Below are positions 11,164 through 21,697 of a DNA stretch of 64,000 nt, piece after piece. The stretch spans positions 18,445,640 through 18,509,639 of the forward strand of contig NC_090759.1 of NCBI RefSeq assembly GCF_036898095.1. Direction: 5' to 3'. The position numbers and the translations under genes are program-made. The notes below the pieces were generated by a model that saw nothing but the letters and a program-made list of their open reading frames with translations, did no database searches and was not told the origin of the DNA. Source of the DNA: Palaemon carinicauda. Lineage: Eukaryota > Arthropoda > Malacostraca > Decapoda > Palaemonidae. How positions within the stretch are numbered: the stretch's first letter is position 1; every line of letters starts with the position of its first letter.

Positions 11164-12138
11164 AGTTTGCGGCACACAAAGGGGCTAACATAGACCCCCA
11201 GAATACTTTATTTTTAGAATCTGACAAGAGAGACTCCACTCTTCGTCAATATGACTCAGCGGTCAAAAAACTAGCTAAGTTTTTGAAAGATTCTAGTACT
11301 GACTTTATGACACTAAACCTAACGGTAACCTTTTTCAGAACCTTGTTTGAGTCGGGCTTAGCAGCTAACACTATTACTACCATCAAGTCTGCCTTGAAGA
11401 AGATTTTTCTAATCGGCTTTAATATAGATCTAACAGATTCATTGCTAGCTTCGATCCCAAGAGCCTGTGCCAGACTGAGACCATCTTCTCGTCCTAGCCC
11501 GATTTCCTGGTTTCTCAATGATGTTCTTAAACTAGCGTCAGAAACCGTCAACGATTCATGTGAGTATATCCCTCTACTCAGGAAAACTCTCTTTCTCGTG
11601 AGTTTAGCATCTGGCGCCAGGATTTCGGAATTAGCTGCCTTATCAAGGGATCCAGGCCACATAGTTCCTTCCGTCAGGAGAGGTCCTCCTCTCCCCAGAC
11701 AAGGTCTTCTTGGCCAAAAATGAAGACCCTCAGAATAGATGGTCCTCCTGGAAAATTATCCCTCTCCTTCAGGATCCTTCCCTATGCCCGGTTACCACTC
11801 TAAAGTCCTTTCTATCAAGGACTTCCTATAAGACCTCGGGACCCTTGTTCATCAGGGAGCGGGGAGGGACTATAACTTTGAAAGGGATCAGACAACAGAT
11901 CTTGTATTTCATTAAACAGGCCAATCCAGAGTCTTTTCCTCACGTCCACGACATTCGGGCGGTAGCGACCTCAATAAATTTTTTCCATCATATGAACTTT
12001 ACAGATCTCTCTAAATATACCGGATGGAAATCCCCCTCAGTGTTCAAGCGGCACTATCTTAAACAATTAGAGGCCCTTCAACTCGCTACCGTAGCTGCAG
12101 GGAGCGTGGTATCCCCCGGACAAATTCCTTCTAACTAA
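11028..12138 (+). pseudogene. DIRS-B1 tyrosine recombinase, one frameshift
   Basis: The first part is open from 11028 to 11723 and carries the N-terminal domain (STLRQYDSAVKKLAKFL, NTITTIKSALKK) and the catalytic Arg in SGARISELAALSRD (codon at 11619). A frameshift near 11690 moves the second part to 11710-12138, with VHDIRAVATS (His at 11947, Arg at 11956), a conserved GWKSPSVFKRH block and the nucleophile Tyr at 12055 (HYLKQL). The C-terminal AAGSVVSPGQ block matches AAGSVLKP in the DIRS-C copies. Its first 136 bases overlap the RNase H frame. Confidence 0.92.
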
Positions 12139-12919
12139 TCCCTGAATCCTATATCTTCCACCTTCTTCCTCTTACCTGCCTCACTTACAGTTCCTACCTG
12201 AGTTCGGTTTGTTGTATCACACCCATGGGTGTTCCTAGTTCGTAACATTGCCATTTTATTATCATTGTTCAATTTATTCTTACCATACGAACTGTATTTC
12301 TTTAGTGTTCAAGTGTATATAATTTGTTCCAGTGTTTGACCTTAATTGGTTTTATTTTAAGTTAATGTTCTTTTGTCTTCCCTTCCTGGGATATTATACA
12401 TTATCGTGCTGATGTTATTAAAGACGTCCGTCTTCTACGTTAACTTTTGATTAAACCTGTCTTATTCCGCCCCGCAATTAGCACAATAAATATAGCCAGA
12501 GTTCTCTTATTTACCTAGGTAAACCTCACATGATTGTATGCTTACAAACAATGGATATAGTCGATACTTAGTTGTTCCGACAGCATATACAAACCGTGAG
12601 ACTTTTGTATATCTAGTGGATACTTGTGTTTGTTCATACAATATATGCAAACCTTGAGACCCTTTTCTACTGTCTAGTATGACTCTTCCCTGCAGGGGGC
12701 AGGAAGCCCTAACATTGTTCCATGATTAGTGGTAGTGATGTATAACGGTAACGTCATATGTCTCATTGGTCCGAATGACCATAGAAAAAATTGTCCAAAG
12801 GTTAAGGCACTTATGAAAATCCACAGATACAGTACTTTCAAGTAATTCTTTGGTACACTTTCATCAGGACGACATGGCTTGAGCCCAAAAAACGGATTTT
12901 GAAGCGAAGCGAAAAATCT
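12139..12919 (+). other. 3' tail and right end of DIRS-B1
   Basis: No gene is seen. An AATAAA lies at 12485. From about 12640 the sequence closely follows 35190-35400 (CTGCAGGGGGCAGGAAGC, CACAGATACAGTA, ATCAGGACGACATGGC). Bases 12888-12919 (CGGATTTTGAAGCGAAGCG...) form a junction word that also occurs inverted beside the foldback at 35871-35900 and, in a variant, at 31521-31550. Confidence 0.7.
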
Positions 12920-12964
12920 ATTTGTTCCGTAACCGAAATACAAACCACGCTATTTACATAGGGT
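12920..12964 (+). repeat. Left terminal repeat of DIRS-D1
   Basis: It matches the left repeat of DIRS-D3 (47957-48001) with very few differences: ATTTGTTCCGTAACCG, AAATACAAACCACGC and TATTTACAT are all present. Its right partner is not in the assembled sequence because of the gap. Confidence 0.85.
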
Positions 12965-13225
12965 TTACTTTCGGCGTAGCTGAAATGACGAGCTATTATA
13001 TTTTTAACGAGGGTTAACTACCCCCCGCTAGTTAGCAGGGGGTAGGGAAGGTAGCTTGCTACCCCTCCCCCCCCCCACACACCTGTGAGTTGTCTCACTT
13101 CACTTTTGGCTCGGACGAAAGACAGACGTTGCTGTTTTCGTCCTCGTTAATGACAGCCTTAATTTGTTTATTTGCTTTTTCTAGTTTTCTGTGTTTGGAA
13201 GTTGGCCTCGACCATTGTCATCGTT

Positions 13226-16200
13226 ATGCGCAAGTGCCCTGGACTCGCTGGCCGCCCTTGTGAGACCTTCATGTCAGCGGAGGACACCGATCCTCACACC
13301 CTTTGCCCGCAGTGCCGAGGCCGACTGTGTGATAGGGAGAATACGTGCAGTGAGTGTAGGGAGTGGTCTGCCTCCTAGTGGGAGAAGTTCGGCCGCTGGC
13401 GTAAGAAGAAGTCCAAGAGAGACCGTTCTCCTTCAGGGGCAACCTTAAAGAAGGAAGGCTCTTAGGACTCCTCTTCCGCCGCCCGAACCTCCTCCGAAGC
13501 TCCCACTCGATCGGTTTCTCGTGAGAGACTGCCGAGTGGTAGCGCAGGCCCTAGTGGTGTTTCCTGACCTCGAGGGGCGGGAGAGGGCGTTGCCTCCCTT
13601 AGCGTGGCAGCTCCCTCTTCTCTTCCGGGGGAGGTTAATTTGGAATTTGATGAATATGACCAAACTATGTCTAATAATTATTTGTTCCAGCTTTGGGCTT
13701 CCTTGGGGCTTAAGGGCTCGCCCTCCTAGGAAGCCCTGTTTGACCTGATCCAGTTGGGAGCTGTGGTCAAACAGTCGCCGGTAATACCGGAGGTATTCCT
13801 TTCGGATTTTGTCGACACTGTTTTGGCCGAGCCTTCTGACGGGTCTGGTCAAACCCTTGATACTGCTCCTGTTGCGGACGTTGCTGATGGCTCTCCTCCC
13901 CCCTCCGAAGATCCTCCGAGGGGGGAGGGGAGTCCCACGGTCTCTCCTGCGGGCGGGTCTCCCCCTCGGGGGAGCGCGCTGACAGAGACTCCTCTTCGGA
14001 GGACTAATGACCCGGACGCCCTTCCTCGTGGTCGTATTCGACGTAAGGCCCGTCGGCCTCTTCGCAGCAGAGGACTTCCTTCTCCCTATAAGGGAGTTAG
14101 GAGGCGCCTCTTTGGGTCGTCCTCTCCTGATCATCCCCCTAAGGAGGAGCCCCCCCGTCAGGAGCAGCCCGTCACAGCAGCGCCTCTTGACCTCTCCGCG
14201 GATCGTTCGCGTTCCCCTACGCCTGCCAGACCTTCAGACCTGCCTTCTCCGTTCCTGGCTGCAGATGCGATTTGGGCACTTTCTCACCCTGTTATCCAAT
14301 AGGCACCGATCCCTTTGGGGAAAAGGGACTCTACGGTACTCACGGTGTGGGTAAGTCCCTTGCGCGTCAGGGTTCCCCTGCGCGCCCACCTGCGCGTTCG
14401 CGTGCAGTAGCGCTCAAGCGCTCCCCAGAGTTACAGTCTTCGGACTTAACTCGCCAGCGCTCTCCTGGTCGGCAGCGATCACCTGCTCGCCAGCGTTCTC
14501 CTTCTCGCAGGTCTCCTGCGAAGCAGCACCCTCATGTTCCTGATGTGAGCAAGGCGCACCCACGTTCTCCTGAGCACCATCGTTCTCCTGTGCGCAGCCG
14601 CGCTACTGCTCAACCTGTTCCTGATGTGCGCCCAGCGCGCCAACGATCATCACCGCTTCCACGATCGCCTGATCTGGACTTAGGCAAGGGTACCATTCTG
14701 TCGCCTCGCCCATGCGCCCCTACGTGCCCTTCTGCTCCGGCGCAACAACGAGCTAAAGCTCCTGTTCGCGAGCGTTCGGCTGGGCGTTCGTCTCCGTCCA
14801 CCTCTTCAGATGTGCGCAGTAATCTTACTGCGCGCCAACGTTCCCCTGCGCGTTCACGCGATCACTCGCCTGTGCGCAAGCGCTCTCCTAAGCGCCATCA
14901 CCCTCTTAAGTCTGATCGCCCCAGGTCTACGACTCGCCCACGCGATAATTCGCCTGTGTGCAGTCGTTCGCCTGTTCGTGGTACGCGCCGTCGTTCTCCG
15001 GAGCACACGCGACATCGCTCGCCATCGCGCCAGCATTCTCCAACGCACCAGCATTCTCCAACGCGCCAGCGCTCTCCACCTGGCAAACGCTCGCCAAGTC
15101 GCTCTCGACTTTTTTCTCCTGATCATCGCCGTTCTCCTACGCGCTGCCATCGATCGCCTATTGCTCAGCGCACACCTTCACCTGCGCGGTCTCGTGCTTC
15201 TTCACGTGCGCGCCAACGCATCAACGCGACCGCTCGCCAACACGCCATCGTGTCCTTTCGCCTGCGCTCCCGCGCGCCACCTCGCCCCCTCGCCCGCGAG
15301 TGAACGCACCCACGCGCATTCTTCCACACGCGGCAATGCTCCCGCACTTCGGAAATCGCCCGCGCGCGATTCCTCGAATGCCTTTTCACGTGAGAACCGC
15401 CGCGATCCCCATTCACGCAGGGATCATCAGCGCGGCCAACCGACAGGGACACGGAGTTCCAGATCAGCCTCTGGATCGCCTCCGCGCAAGTGTAGGATTA
15501 CTTACCAGGACCAGGAAGGATCTACGGAGAGGTCCATGCAACACTCTTTTTTCCTCTTCTTTTCAGGCAGGCCCCTGCTGACTACTCCGAAGGGGATAAC
15601 TGACACTGCGTCGGTTACTCGTCAGCCTTGGTTCCGTCACATTATGAACGCAGTGGTTCAGGCTGTGAAGCCTGCCCTCGTTGATATGGGACTTAAACCA
15701 ACGGCAGGCTCATCCCCGCTGAAGAGAAGGAGAGGAGTGGACTTCGTGGTGACTTCTCCTCGGGAGAAGTTGGCTTCCAAGAGGTCGGTCAGGAGGACTC
15801 CTACGCCGTCTCCTACGCGTGCTGTTTCTCCTTCTCCTGTGGACGAGGTATCTCCTTCCTCAGGAGAGTCCAGCAAGGCAGGGTTGTCTCCCACGGCACC
15901 AATGGGAGGAACCCCTCCTCTTCGGAGAGAAGCTGCTCGCGAGGAAGCCCCCTTCCGGACCTCTTTGCTGGAGTCCTGTATTCCTCCTAGGAGGGAGCCC
16001 AAGGACTCCAAGACGATTCCTAAATCGTCATCCAGGATAGGTCCAGAGCCAACTAGACCCCGGGAGGACGTCCACGTATCTCCCTAAGATGAGCCTTTGG
16101 GGACCGGAGACTTAGCTGCCAGTCCGCAAGGTGGAGACAAGTTCGAGTCGGAACACGCTTTCTGGCAGGTCCTAGGCTTGATGAGGCAACTCAACAAGTT

Positions 16201-17123
16201 TAAGGACCCAGAGACTGCCCCTCGTGAGGGCAAGGACATGGTGCTAGACCAAGTCTACGGCACCCAGAAACCCCCTAAGTCCAGCGCAGCTTTGCCTTGG
16301 TCCAAAGGGGTGAAAGGGGCCAGGGGCAGGGTCGAAGCCCAGATCTCCGAGCTCGCCTCCTCCGGTCGTTCTTCTGCCGGGTTCAAACTCCTCCCGCCTC
16401 CTCGAGTACATCAGAGGAGGTACAGTATTTCGAGATCATGGGGGAGTCCAGTATGGCCCTTCCTCTCCATCACTCCGTGGAAGAGCTGACCAGGGAAACT
16501 CCTCTCGAGAAGCTCTCCGCCTGGCAGGTGACGTTCTCGGCGTCGGAGATCCTAAACCTTGAGAAGGTCGCGAAGAGTGCCATGCAGGCGACTTCGTGGC
16601 TGGACGTTTGGCTGGGATCTCTGGGCATCCTATTGCGCTCTTGAGGATCTGTCCAAGGAGAGCAATAGGAAGGCTTTGGAGACCTGCCTCCTCCTCGGGC
16701 ACGCGTTCGATAGAGTTCCTCGCTCACCAGGTAGCTAACCTGTGGGCTAACTCGATCCTCAAGCGTCGCGACGCAGTGGCCGACAGTTTCCATCCGAAGG
16801 TCCCCGCCGTGGACGTCTGCAGGCTCAGGCACTCCTCTGTTACTGGGAGGGATCTGCTTGAGCCCAAGGACATAGAACGAACAGCCGAGAGGTGGAGGAG
16901 ATCGAATCAAGATTCTCTCCTCCAGAGGGCCCTGACATCTCGGCCCTACAAGCCTCCGGCACCTCAACAGCAACAGCAGCCTCGCAAGACACCGAAGCAG
17001 GCTCTGGCAGCTAAGGCAGGGGTGTCTAAGCCGCAGCCCTTTCAGACCAAGGACAGAAGGCGCGGCAAGTCCTCTAGGGGAGGTAAGAATCCTAGAGGCA
17101 GCGGCCGAGGCCGCAAGCGCTAG
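13226..17123 (+). pseudogene. DIRS-D1 Gag with an RSP-repeat linker
   Basis: The start codon fits MRKCPGLAG, conserved in D3. The N-terminal finger has the pattern Cys, then His-x4-Cys-x2-Cys, Cys-x5-Cys-x2-Cys, ending CSECREW. A TAG follows at 13376. Frames then move several times: 13754-14302 (FLSDF, RRLFGSSSPDHP), 14272-15303 (arginine-serine-proline repeats), 14810-16087 and on to the conserved core (GTGDLAASPQ, TQKPPKSSAALPWSKG, TRSIEFLAHQVANLWANSIL). It ends in a basic tail, GRGRKR, at 17123. The core from 16097 on is shared with D2 and D3. The total of about 1,300 codons is long for a Gag. There are at least four frameshifts or stops. Confidence 0.75.
14386..15300 (+). repeat. Arginine-serine-proline coding repeat in the D1 Gag linker
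   Basis: In the frame 14272-15303 the translation is dominated by RSP, RQRSP, SPARQ and SPTRQ units for about 300 residues. The underlying DNA repeats words such as CGCCAGCGTTCTCC with little exact periodicity. It resembles the RS domains of splicing factors in composition only. The equivalent stretch is SGSR-based in D2 and proline/alanine-rich in D3, so the linker is a fast-changing repeat region. Confidence 0.8.
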
Positions 17124-17125
17124 GA

Positions 17126-18977
17126 TTGGCAATCCCCCCGCGTGTCCACCTGTGGGGGATGACTGAAAAGTTGCGTGCACAGGTGGCAGCAACTTGGGGC
17201 CGATTCTTGGATGGTCTCTGTGATCGGCCAAGGTTATCGCGTCCCATTCACGACATCTCCACCTCCCCTGACAGCGAATCCAGTGCCGCTGAACTCCTAT
17301 CCCATGGGATCGGCAAAGGGGTTAGCCCTTCGGACAGAAGTCGAACCATGCTGAAGAAGGATGTTCTCCAGAAGGTCGACGACGGCTCCCTAGGCTTCTT
17401 CAGTCGACTCTTTCTTGTAAAGAAGGCGTCTGGAGGCTGGAGACTGGTCATCGACCTCTCAGCCCTGAACAAGTTTGTCAAGCAAACTTCGTTCAGCATG
17501 GAGACAGCAGACACGGTCAGACTTGCAGTGAGACCGCAAGACTTCATGTGCACACTGGATCTGAAGGACGCGTACTTCCAGATCCCAATCCATCCGTCTT
17601 CCAGGAAGTACTTGAGATTCAGCCTAGACAGCAAGATCTACCAGTTCAAGGTGCTGTGTTTCGGTCTCTCCACAGCTCCTCAGGTGTTCACCAGAGTGTT
17701 CGCACTGATTTCGTCTTGGGCGCACAGGAACAGCATACGTCTCCTCAGTTATCTGGACGACTGGCTGGTCCTGGCAGACTCGGAGTCGACCCTTCTTCGA
17801 CACCGAGACAGGCTTATGGAGGTTTGCTGAGACCTGGGGGTCGTGGTAAACCTCGAGAAGTCCTCTCTGCTTCCGATGAAACGACTGGTATATCTAGGCA
17901 TGATATTAGACACCGATATCCACAAAGCCTTTCCATCAGACGACAGGATAACAAGGCTGAGGAGGGTCGCAGAACCTTTCCTCAGGCGGGAAGAGCTTCC
18001 GGCCCATTCGTGGTTGCGTCTTCTAGGCCACCTTTCCTCCCTGGCACGTCTAGTTCCGAACGGCTGCCTCAGGATAAGATCCCTGCAATGCCGGCTGAAG
18101 TCCCGGTGGAATCAAGGCTCCGATTCTCCGGACTTTCTGGTTCCTATAGGATCCACGGAACTGACGGACCTTCGGTAGTGGCTGAATGACGTGAACCTTC
18201 GGAAGGGAGTGGATCTTCTCGTCCTCCCCCTGGATTTGACTGTTTTCGGACGCGTCAAAAGAAGGGTGGGGGCCCCACATTCTGAACCAAAGGATCTCAG
18301 GCCCCTGGTCAGAATCAGAAAAGTACCTCCACATCAACCAGCTAGAAATGAAAGCCATTTTCTTGGCTCTTCAACAGTTCCAACGGATCCTCAGCGGGCC
18401 ACTCCGTAGTGGTGATGAGCGACAACACTACGGTAGTGGCTTACATCAACAAGTAGGGAGGTACCTTTTCTCGACAGCTATCCCATCTTGCAGTAGAGAT
18501 TCTGAGGTGGTCCGAAGTCCACTCTGTCACACTTTCGGCTCGCTTCATTCCAGGCAAGAGGAATGTGCTCGCCGACAGTCTGAGCAGAGTGACGCAGATA
18601 GTGAGTACCGAGTGGTCTTTGGATCCTCAGATAGCCAACAAAGTCCTGACTTTGTGGGGTTCCCCGACAGTAGATCTGTTCGCGACAGCCTTGAATTTCA
18701 AGCTGCCCCTGTACTGCTCTCCAGTCCCGGACCCCAAGGCTCTCTGGCAAGATGCTTTCCAGCAGAGGTGGGACAACATCGATGTTTAGCCTTCCCACCA
18801 TTCTGTCTGATGAGAAGGGTGCTCAACAAGACCAGACTATCGGTCAACCTCTCCATGACTTGTAGCTCCGCTGTGGCATCACGCAGAATGGTTCCCGGAG
18901 CTTCCGAGGGAACTCCCCCCACGACACGAGCTACTCAGACAACCACACTGCAACATCTTCCACAAGGCCGTACCGTC
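17126..18977 (+). pseudogene. DIRS-D1 reverse transcriptase and RNase H
   Basis: It follows Gag almost directly. RT motifs: FFSRLFLVKKASGGWR, LDLKDAYFQIPIH with the first Asp, CFGLSTAPQVFTR, and YLDDWLVL (codons from 17750). A TGA at 17828 and a TAG at 18176 interrupt the same frame; the thumb is LGHLSSLARLVP. The RNase H part has frameshifted: the DNA still resembles D3 (ACTGTTTTCGGACGCGTC for the first Asp region, ATGAGCGACAACACTACG for the third Asp), but no single frame spans it. The DIRS C-terminal block ADSLSRVTQIVSTEW and DLFATALNF is open at 18565-18789. The gene runs into the gap at 18978. Confidence 0.85.
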
Positions 18978-19000
18978 NNNNNNNNNNNNNNNNNNNNNNN
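18978..19000. other. Assembly gap of 23 N
   Basis: A run of 23 undetermined bases. The left side is DIRS-D1 near the end of its RNase H domain; the right side is AT-rich sequence that does not continue the element. The D1 recombinase and right end are therefore missing from the assembly, and the true gap length is unknown. Confidence 0.99.
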
Positions 19001-20879
19001 CATTCCTTGTGTTAATAAATTTAAATGAAGCTATTTAGGCAATTTATACATGTGAGATACATTGATTGCATATAGATTTTCCTCTTCTGAGATAGTATAC
19101 GAGTGTTTCAGTGATTAAGGTAGTCTATTCTCGCTTGCCACTAGGCTACTAGCCTAGTGGCTTTAGTATACTTTCATATAAGTTCCCCGGTTACCCTCGT
19201 GTATCGTTTTATCAATTCAGGCGGAGATAGATATCTCCTATAATTATTATATAAACCGATACAGTACTCTTCTCCTGCGGAGATTTAGGGGTAATCCCTC
19301 CTTCCCTCTGAGTGTAGCCTTAGGCTAGTGTTTTCTGTCCCTTCCCTTAGCCACAGATAGCAGGTTTTGGGTTTCGGTCAGAACCTCAGAGTATATAGTC
19401 TTGTGTCGGCAGCTTGCCAGCAGGGTGAATAGTCATTCCCCTGTTGGACTACGCTGCCGGCATAGGAGGCTAGACCTCCCTAGACTGCACCTGAAGGGGT
19501 TATATGATTTTGCCACCTACTCCCTGCGGTCTAGTAGACCAGTCCTGTGCTCGCAGACACTAGGCTGAAGAATAGACATTCTTCTCCCGCCTAGGATGGC
19601 GCCGGCACTGGAATTTTGTTTCTCTTTTTGTTAAGAGGAGGCGGCAAGCTTGCTGCCGGCCTCTTAACTGTATTGGCAGACCCTAGGCTGGAGAATAGAT
19701 ATTCTCATTCTGCCTAGGATGGCGCTGATACCGAAACGAGTTTCTTAAAGACGTGGATGGACTGGCAACCCTATCAGCTCCTTCCACACCTCATACAGGA
19801 TTCCCCCCCCCCCCCCCCCCTGCTCTGTCCTTTAGTGATGGCCTAGCCATTGCAACCCTTTGGCTGTTGTCGTACAATCTCACCGTTTGCCGGCAGGTTG
19901 TGGGGCTGGCCGGGGCTTCTGCGTGTAGTAGCCTAGTCGCTCAGCTTTCTCTTATGGACGCAAAGCTCCGGGAAAGCTGTGCCGGCTTGGCCGGCTGCCG
20001 CCAAGAGACCCCTTTACTGTAGAGTGTTCTTCAGTCCTCTCTTGGACTGCCATTCACAGACCTGTGGCCGGCAGAGACCGGCAATGGTTTGTGGGTGGGT
20101 GGAAGCCTGAACGATATATTCTCCCCTTCCATTTGAACCCTCATTCTGGAGGAAGGTAGTGAGACTGAGCTCTTACATCTCCCTTCACTCCTTGCTTTTT
20201 CTCTCTCTATCGGCTAGTGCCGCTGGGTACTAACCTAACCGGCGGCTGCCGGCCAGGTTAATGCTGCCGGCCACTACCCTGACCGACAAGACGCCGGCTG
20301 GACTAATGCGCCGGCAGCCGGCGAGCTGCCGGCCACCACCCCAGCCGGCACATGAACTGTGCCTCAGGTGCTAGCCTTGCCGGCAAGATGCCGGATAGAA
20401 CTACAGTATATGACTATACAGTGGCCAGTATATTTGCAGTATAGATCATACTGCAAACAGAAAACTATAGTATTAAGTATACAGTAGTTAATTTTCCAAC
20501 ATAACCTGTGTGTCCATGCACAGTCTATTGTTGAGACCATACTATATAAGGAAAGGAAGATTTCTTTTTTATATACTGATAGATGATCAGTTACAAATGA
20601 CCCTCATTATTAAACCTTTGGGAAGTCAGTGTTAAGTTACACTCATCTATCCTTACATGGTAGAACTCTTCCATTGGGCCTCTGAATAGGATAACCCTAG
20701 GTGTTAATTTTGAGGGAGGTCACAGCAATTGGCTGAACAGGAAACATGTATGTGTCTTTCCTAATTCTTTTCTAGCTTGTCTATCCTAAGCTATATACAA
20801 TAAAAATGCAAAATATTAATAATAACATTTATATAGTTTATCAGGTGAGATGAACTACCATATACTCATTCAGTTTTCC
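19001..20879 (+). other. Gene-free stretch, probable leader of DIRS-B2
   Basis: No coding region is convincing. The segment is marked by many GCCGGC words (densest at 20210-20400), a C-run at 19804-19820 and two diverged direct repeats. It lies directly left of the LINE, whose flanking 13-bp repeats join this stretch to the DIRS-B2 Gag at 27338. So it is probably the 5' leader of that element, or an intron in it: its last bases TCTCTTTACAG look like a splice acceptor. The assignment is inference; no intact B leader is available for comparison. Confidence 0.45.
19559..19746 (+). repeat. Two diverged direct repeats, period about 125 bp
   Basis: Copies at about 19559-19620 and 19684-19746 share TAGGCTGRAGAATAGAYATTCT, read as shorter words TAGGCTG, AGAATAGA and GCCTAGGATGGCGC, in the same order. 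Their function is unknown. Confidence 0.7.
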
Positions 20880-20931
20880 TCTCTTTACAGGACCCTCTTA
20901 ATGAGAGAATGCCTTGATGAAGTCATTGAGC

Positions 20932-20961
20932 TTCAGCACGGCATTTCATTCCCGTGCTGAA
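20932..20961 (+). other. Perfect 10-bp hairpin in the LINE 5' UTR
   Basis: TTCAGCACGG (20932-20941) and CCGTGCTGAA (20952-20961) are exact complements around a 10-base loop, 40 bases from the element's 5' end. It could be an RNA structure in the leader; no function is shown. Confidence 0.6.
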
Positions 20962-21697
20962 ACTTGGTGACGGGCAAGAGGGCTCTCGAACTTGGGGAAA
21001 TTGCTCCCCCAGTTCGAATCTAAATTTCTCTCTCTCACCTTTTTCTTTTTCTCAATATTACTTCGACCTTATCCTAATTTCATAAACTTTCTTTCGTCTT
21101 GCTTTCCAAACTCTGAGAAAAATTTCCCTCATTATATGTGTATATATTATGTACATATCTATTTATTATTATTTTTTTCCTATGGCTTGGATGTTTCTAC
21201 ATCCATTGTAGCCCCGGCGGTGATGTTCATACATCCTTTATTGCTGCCTGCTTTGATGAGTGGGAGGAGGTATCACGGTTGGGAGGTGTTTGCATTCAAA
21301 GCTATATGTGAGAGTATTGGATGATTTCAGCCATCCCGAAGATGGTTAGGACCTTTTTGGTGGAACTATTCTCAAGTGTTGGGTCTTCGGAATCCAGGGG
21401 GATCCAATGCTTGGGGTAGGACTCTCGGCTTTTGGCCGGAAGCCCGTCATTACAGATATGGGGAGGATGATTCCATAATTTCTTGGTCTCAGTCCTAACA
21501 GGCGGGTTCAGCTTACACCTGTGCCTCTATATCTGTTTTAATGCTATCCTTCGGGTAGGGCATGGAGTGGACCATCTGGGAAGTATACTCTCATTGTGCC
21601 GATAGTGGAGAGTGCAAATTTCCTTTCTGATGTTTGATGGCCTAACATTCTCTAGCAGGTAAATCAAACTAACCCTTTTCTCTCTCTCTCTCGTCTA

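Larger units (their letters stand above)
8393..12919 (+). mobile_element. DIRS-B1, nearly intact DIRS-like element, 5' truncated
   Basis: Three overlapping genes on the plus strand, Gag (8393-9329), RT-RNase H (9118-11163) and YR (11028-12138), are followed by a 780-base tail. The leader and the N-terminal part of Gag are missing. The tail's last part (12640-12905) is closely similar to 35150-35400 behind DIRS-C2, ending in ATCAGGACGACATGGC and TGAGCCCAAAAAA, which marks the shared right end. DIRS-D1 starts immediately afterwards at 12920. Only one stop in RT-RNase H and one frameshift in YR were found, so this is among the youngest coding copies in the window. Confidence 0.85.
12920..18977 (+). 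mobile_element. DIRS-D1, cut by an assembly gap
   Basis: It starts with the family-D left terminal repeat (ATTTGTTCCGTAACCG...), then a leader, a long Gag and RT-RNase H. The right third, including the recombinase, is lost at the gap 18978-19000. The leader 12965-13225 holds no gene; it has the conserved TTAACGAGGG and CTTTTGGCTCGG words and a C-run (13062-13077). Stops and frameshifts break both genes. Confidence 0.88.

Noticed and set aside
14854..15150. Arginine-rich open frames on the minus strand opposite the RSP repeat
   Set aside because: They are shadows of a GC-rich, stop-poor repeat; no domain, start context or homologue in the D2 and D3 copies supports them.
14272..15303. A host SR-type splicing factor gene
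   Set aside because: The repeat lies between a Gag finger and Gag core that are shared with D2 and D3, inside DIRS ends; no RNA-recognition domain is present.
20992..21324. A 110-codon membrane-like protein
   Set aside because: Phe/Ser/Tyr-rich translation of the pyrimidine-rich LINE 5' UTR, without an ATG context or homologue.
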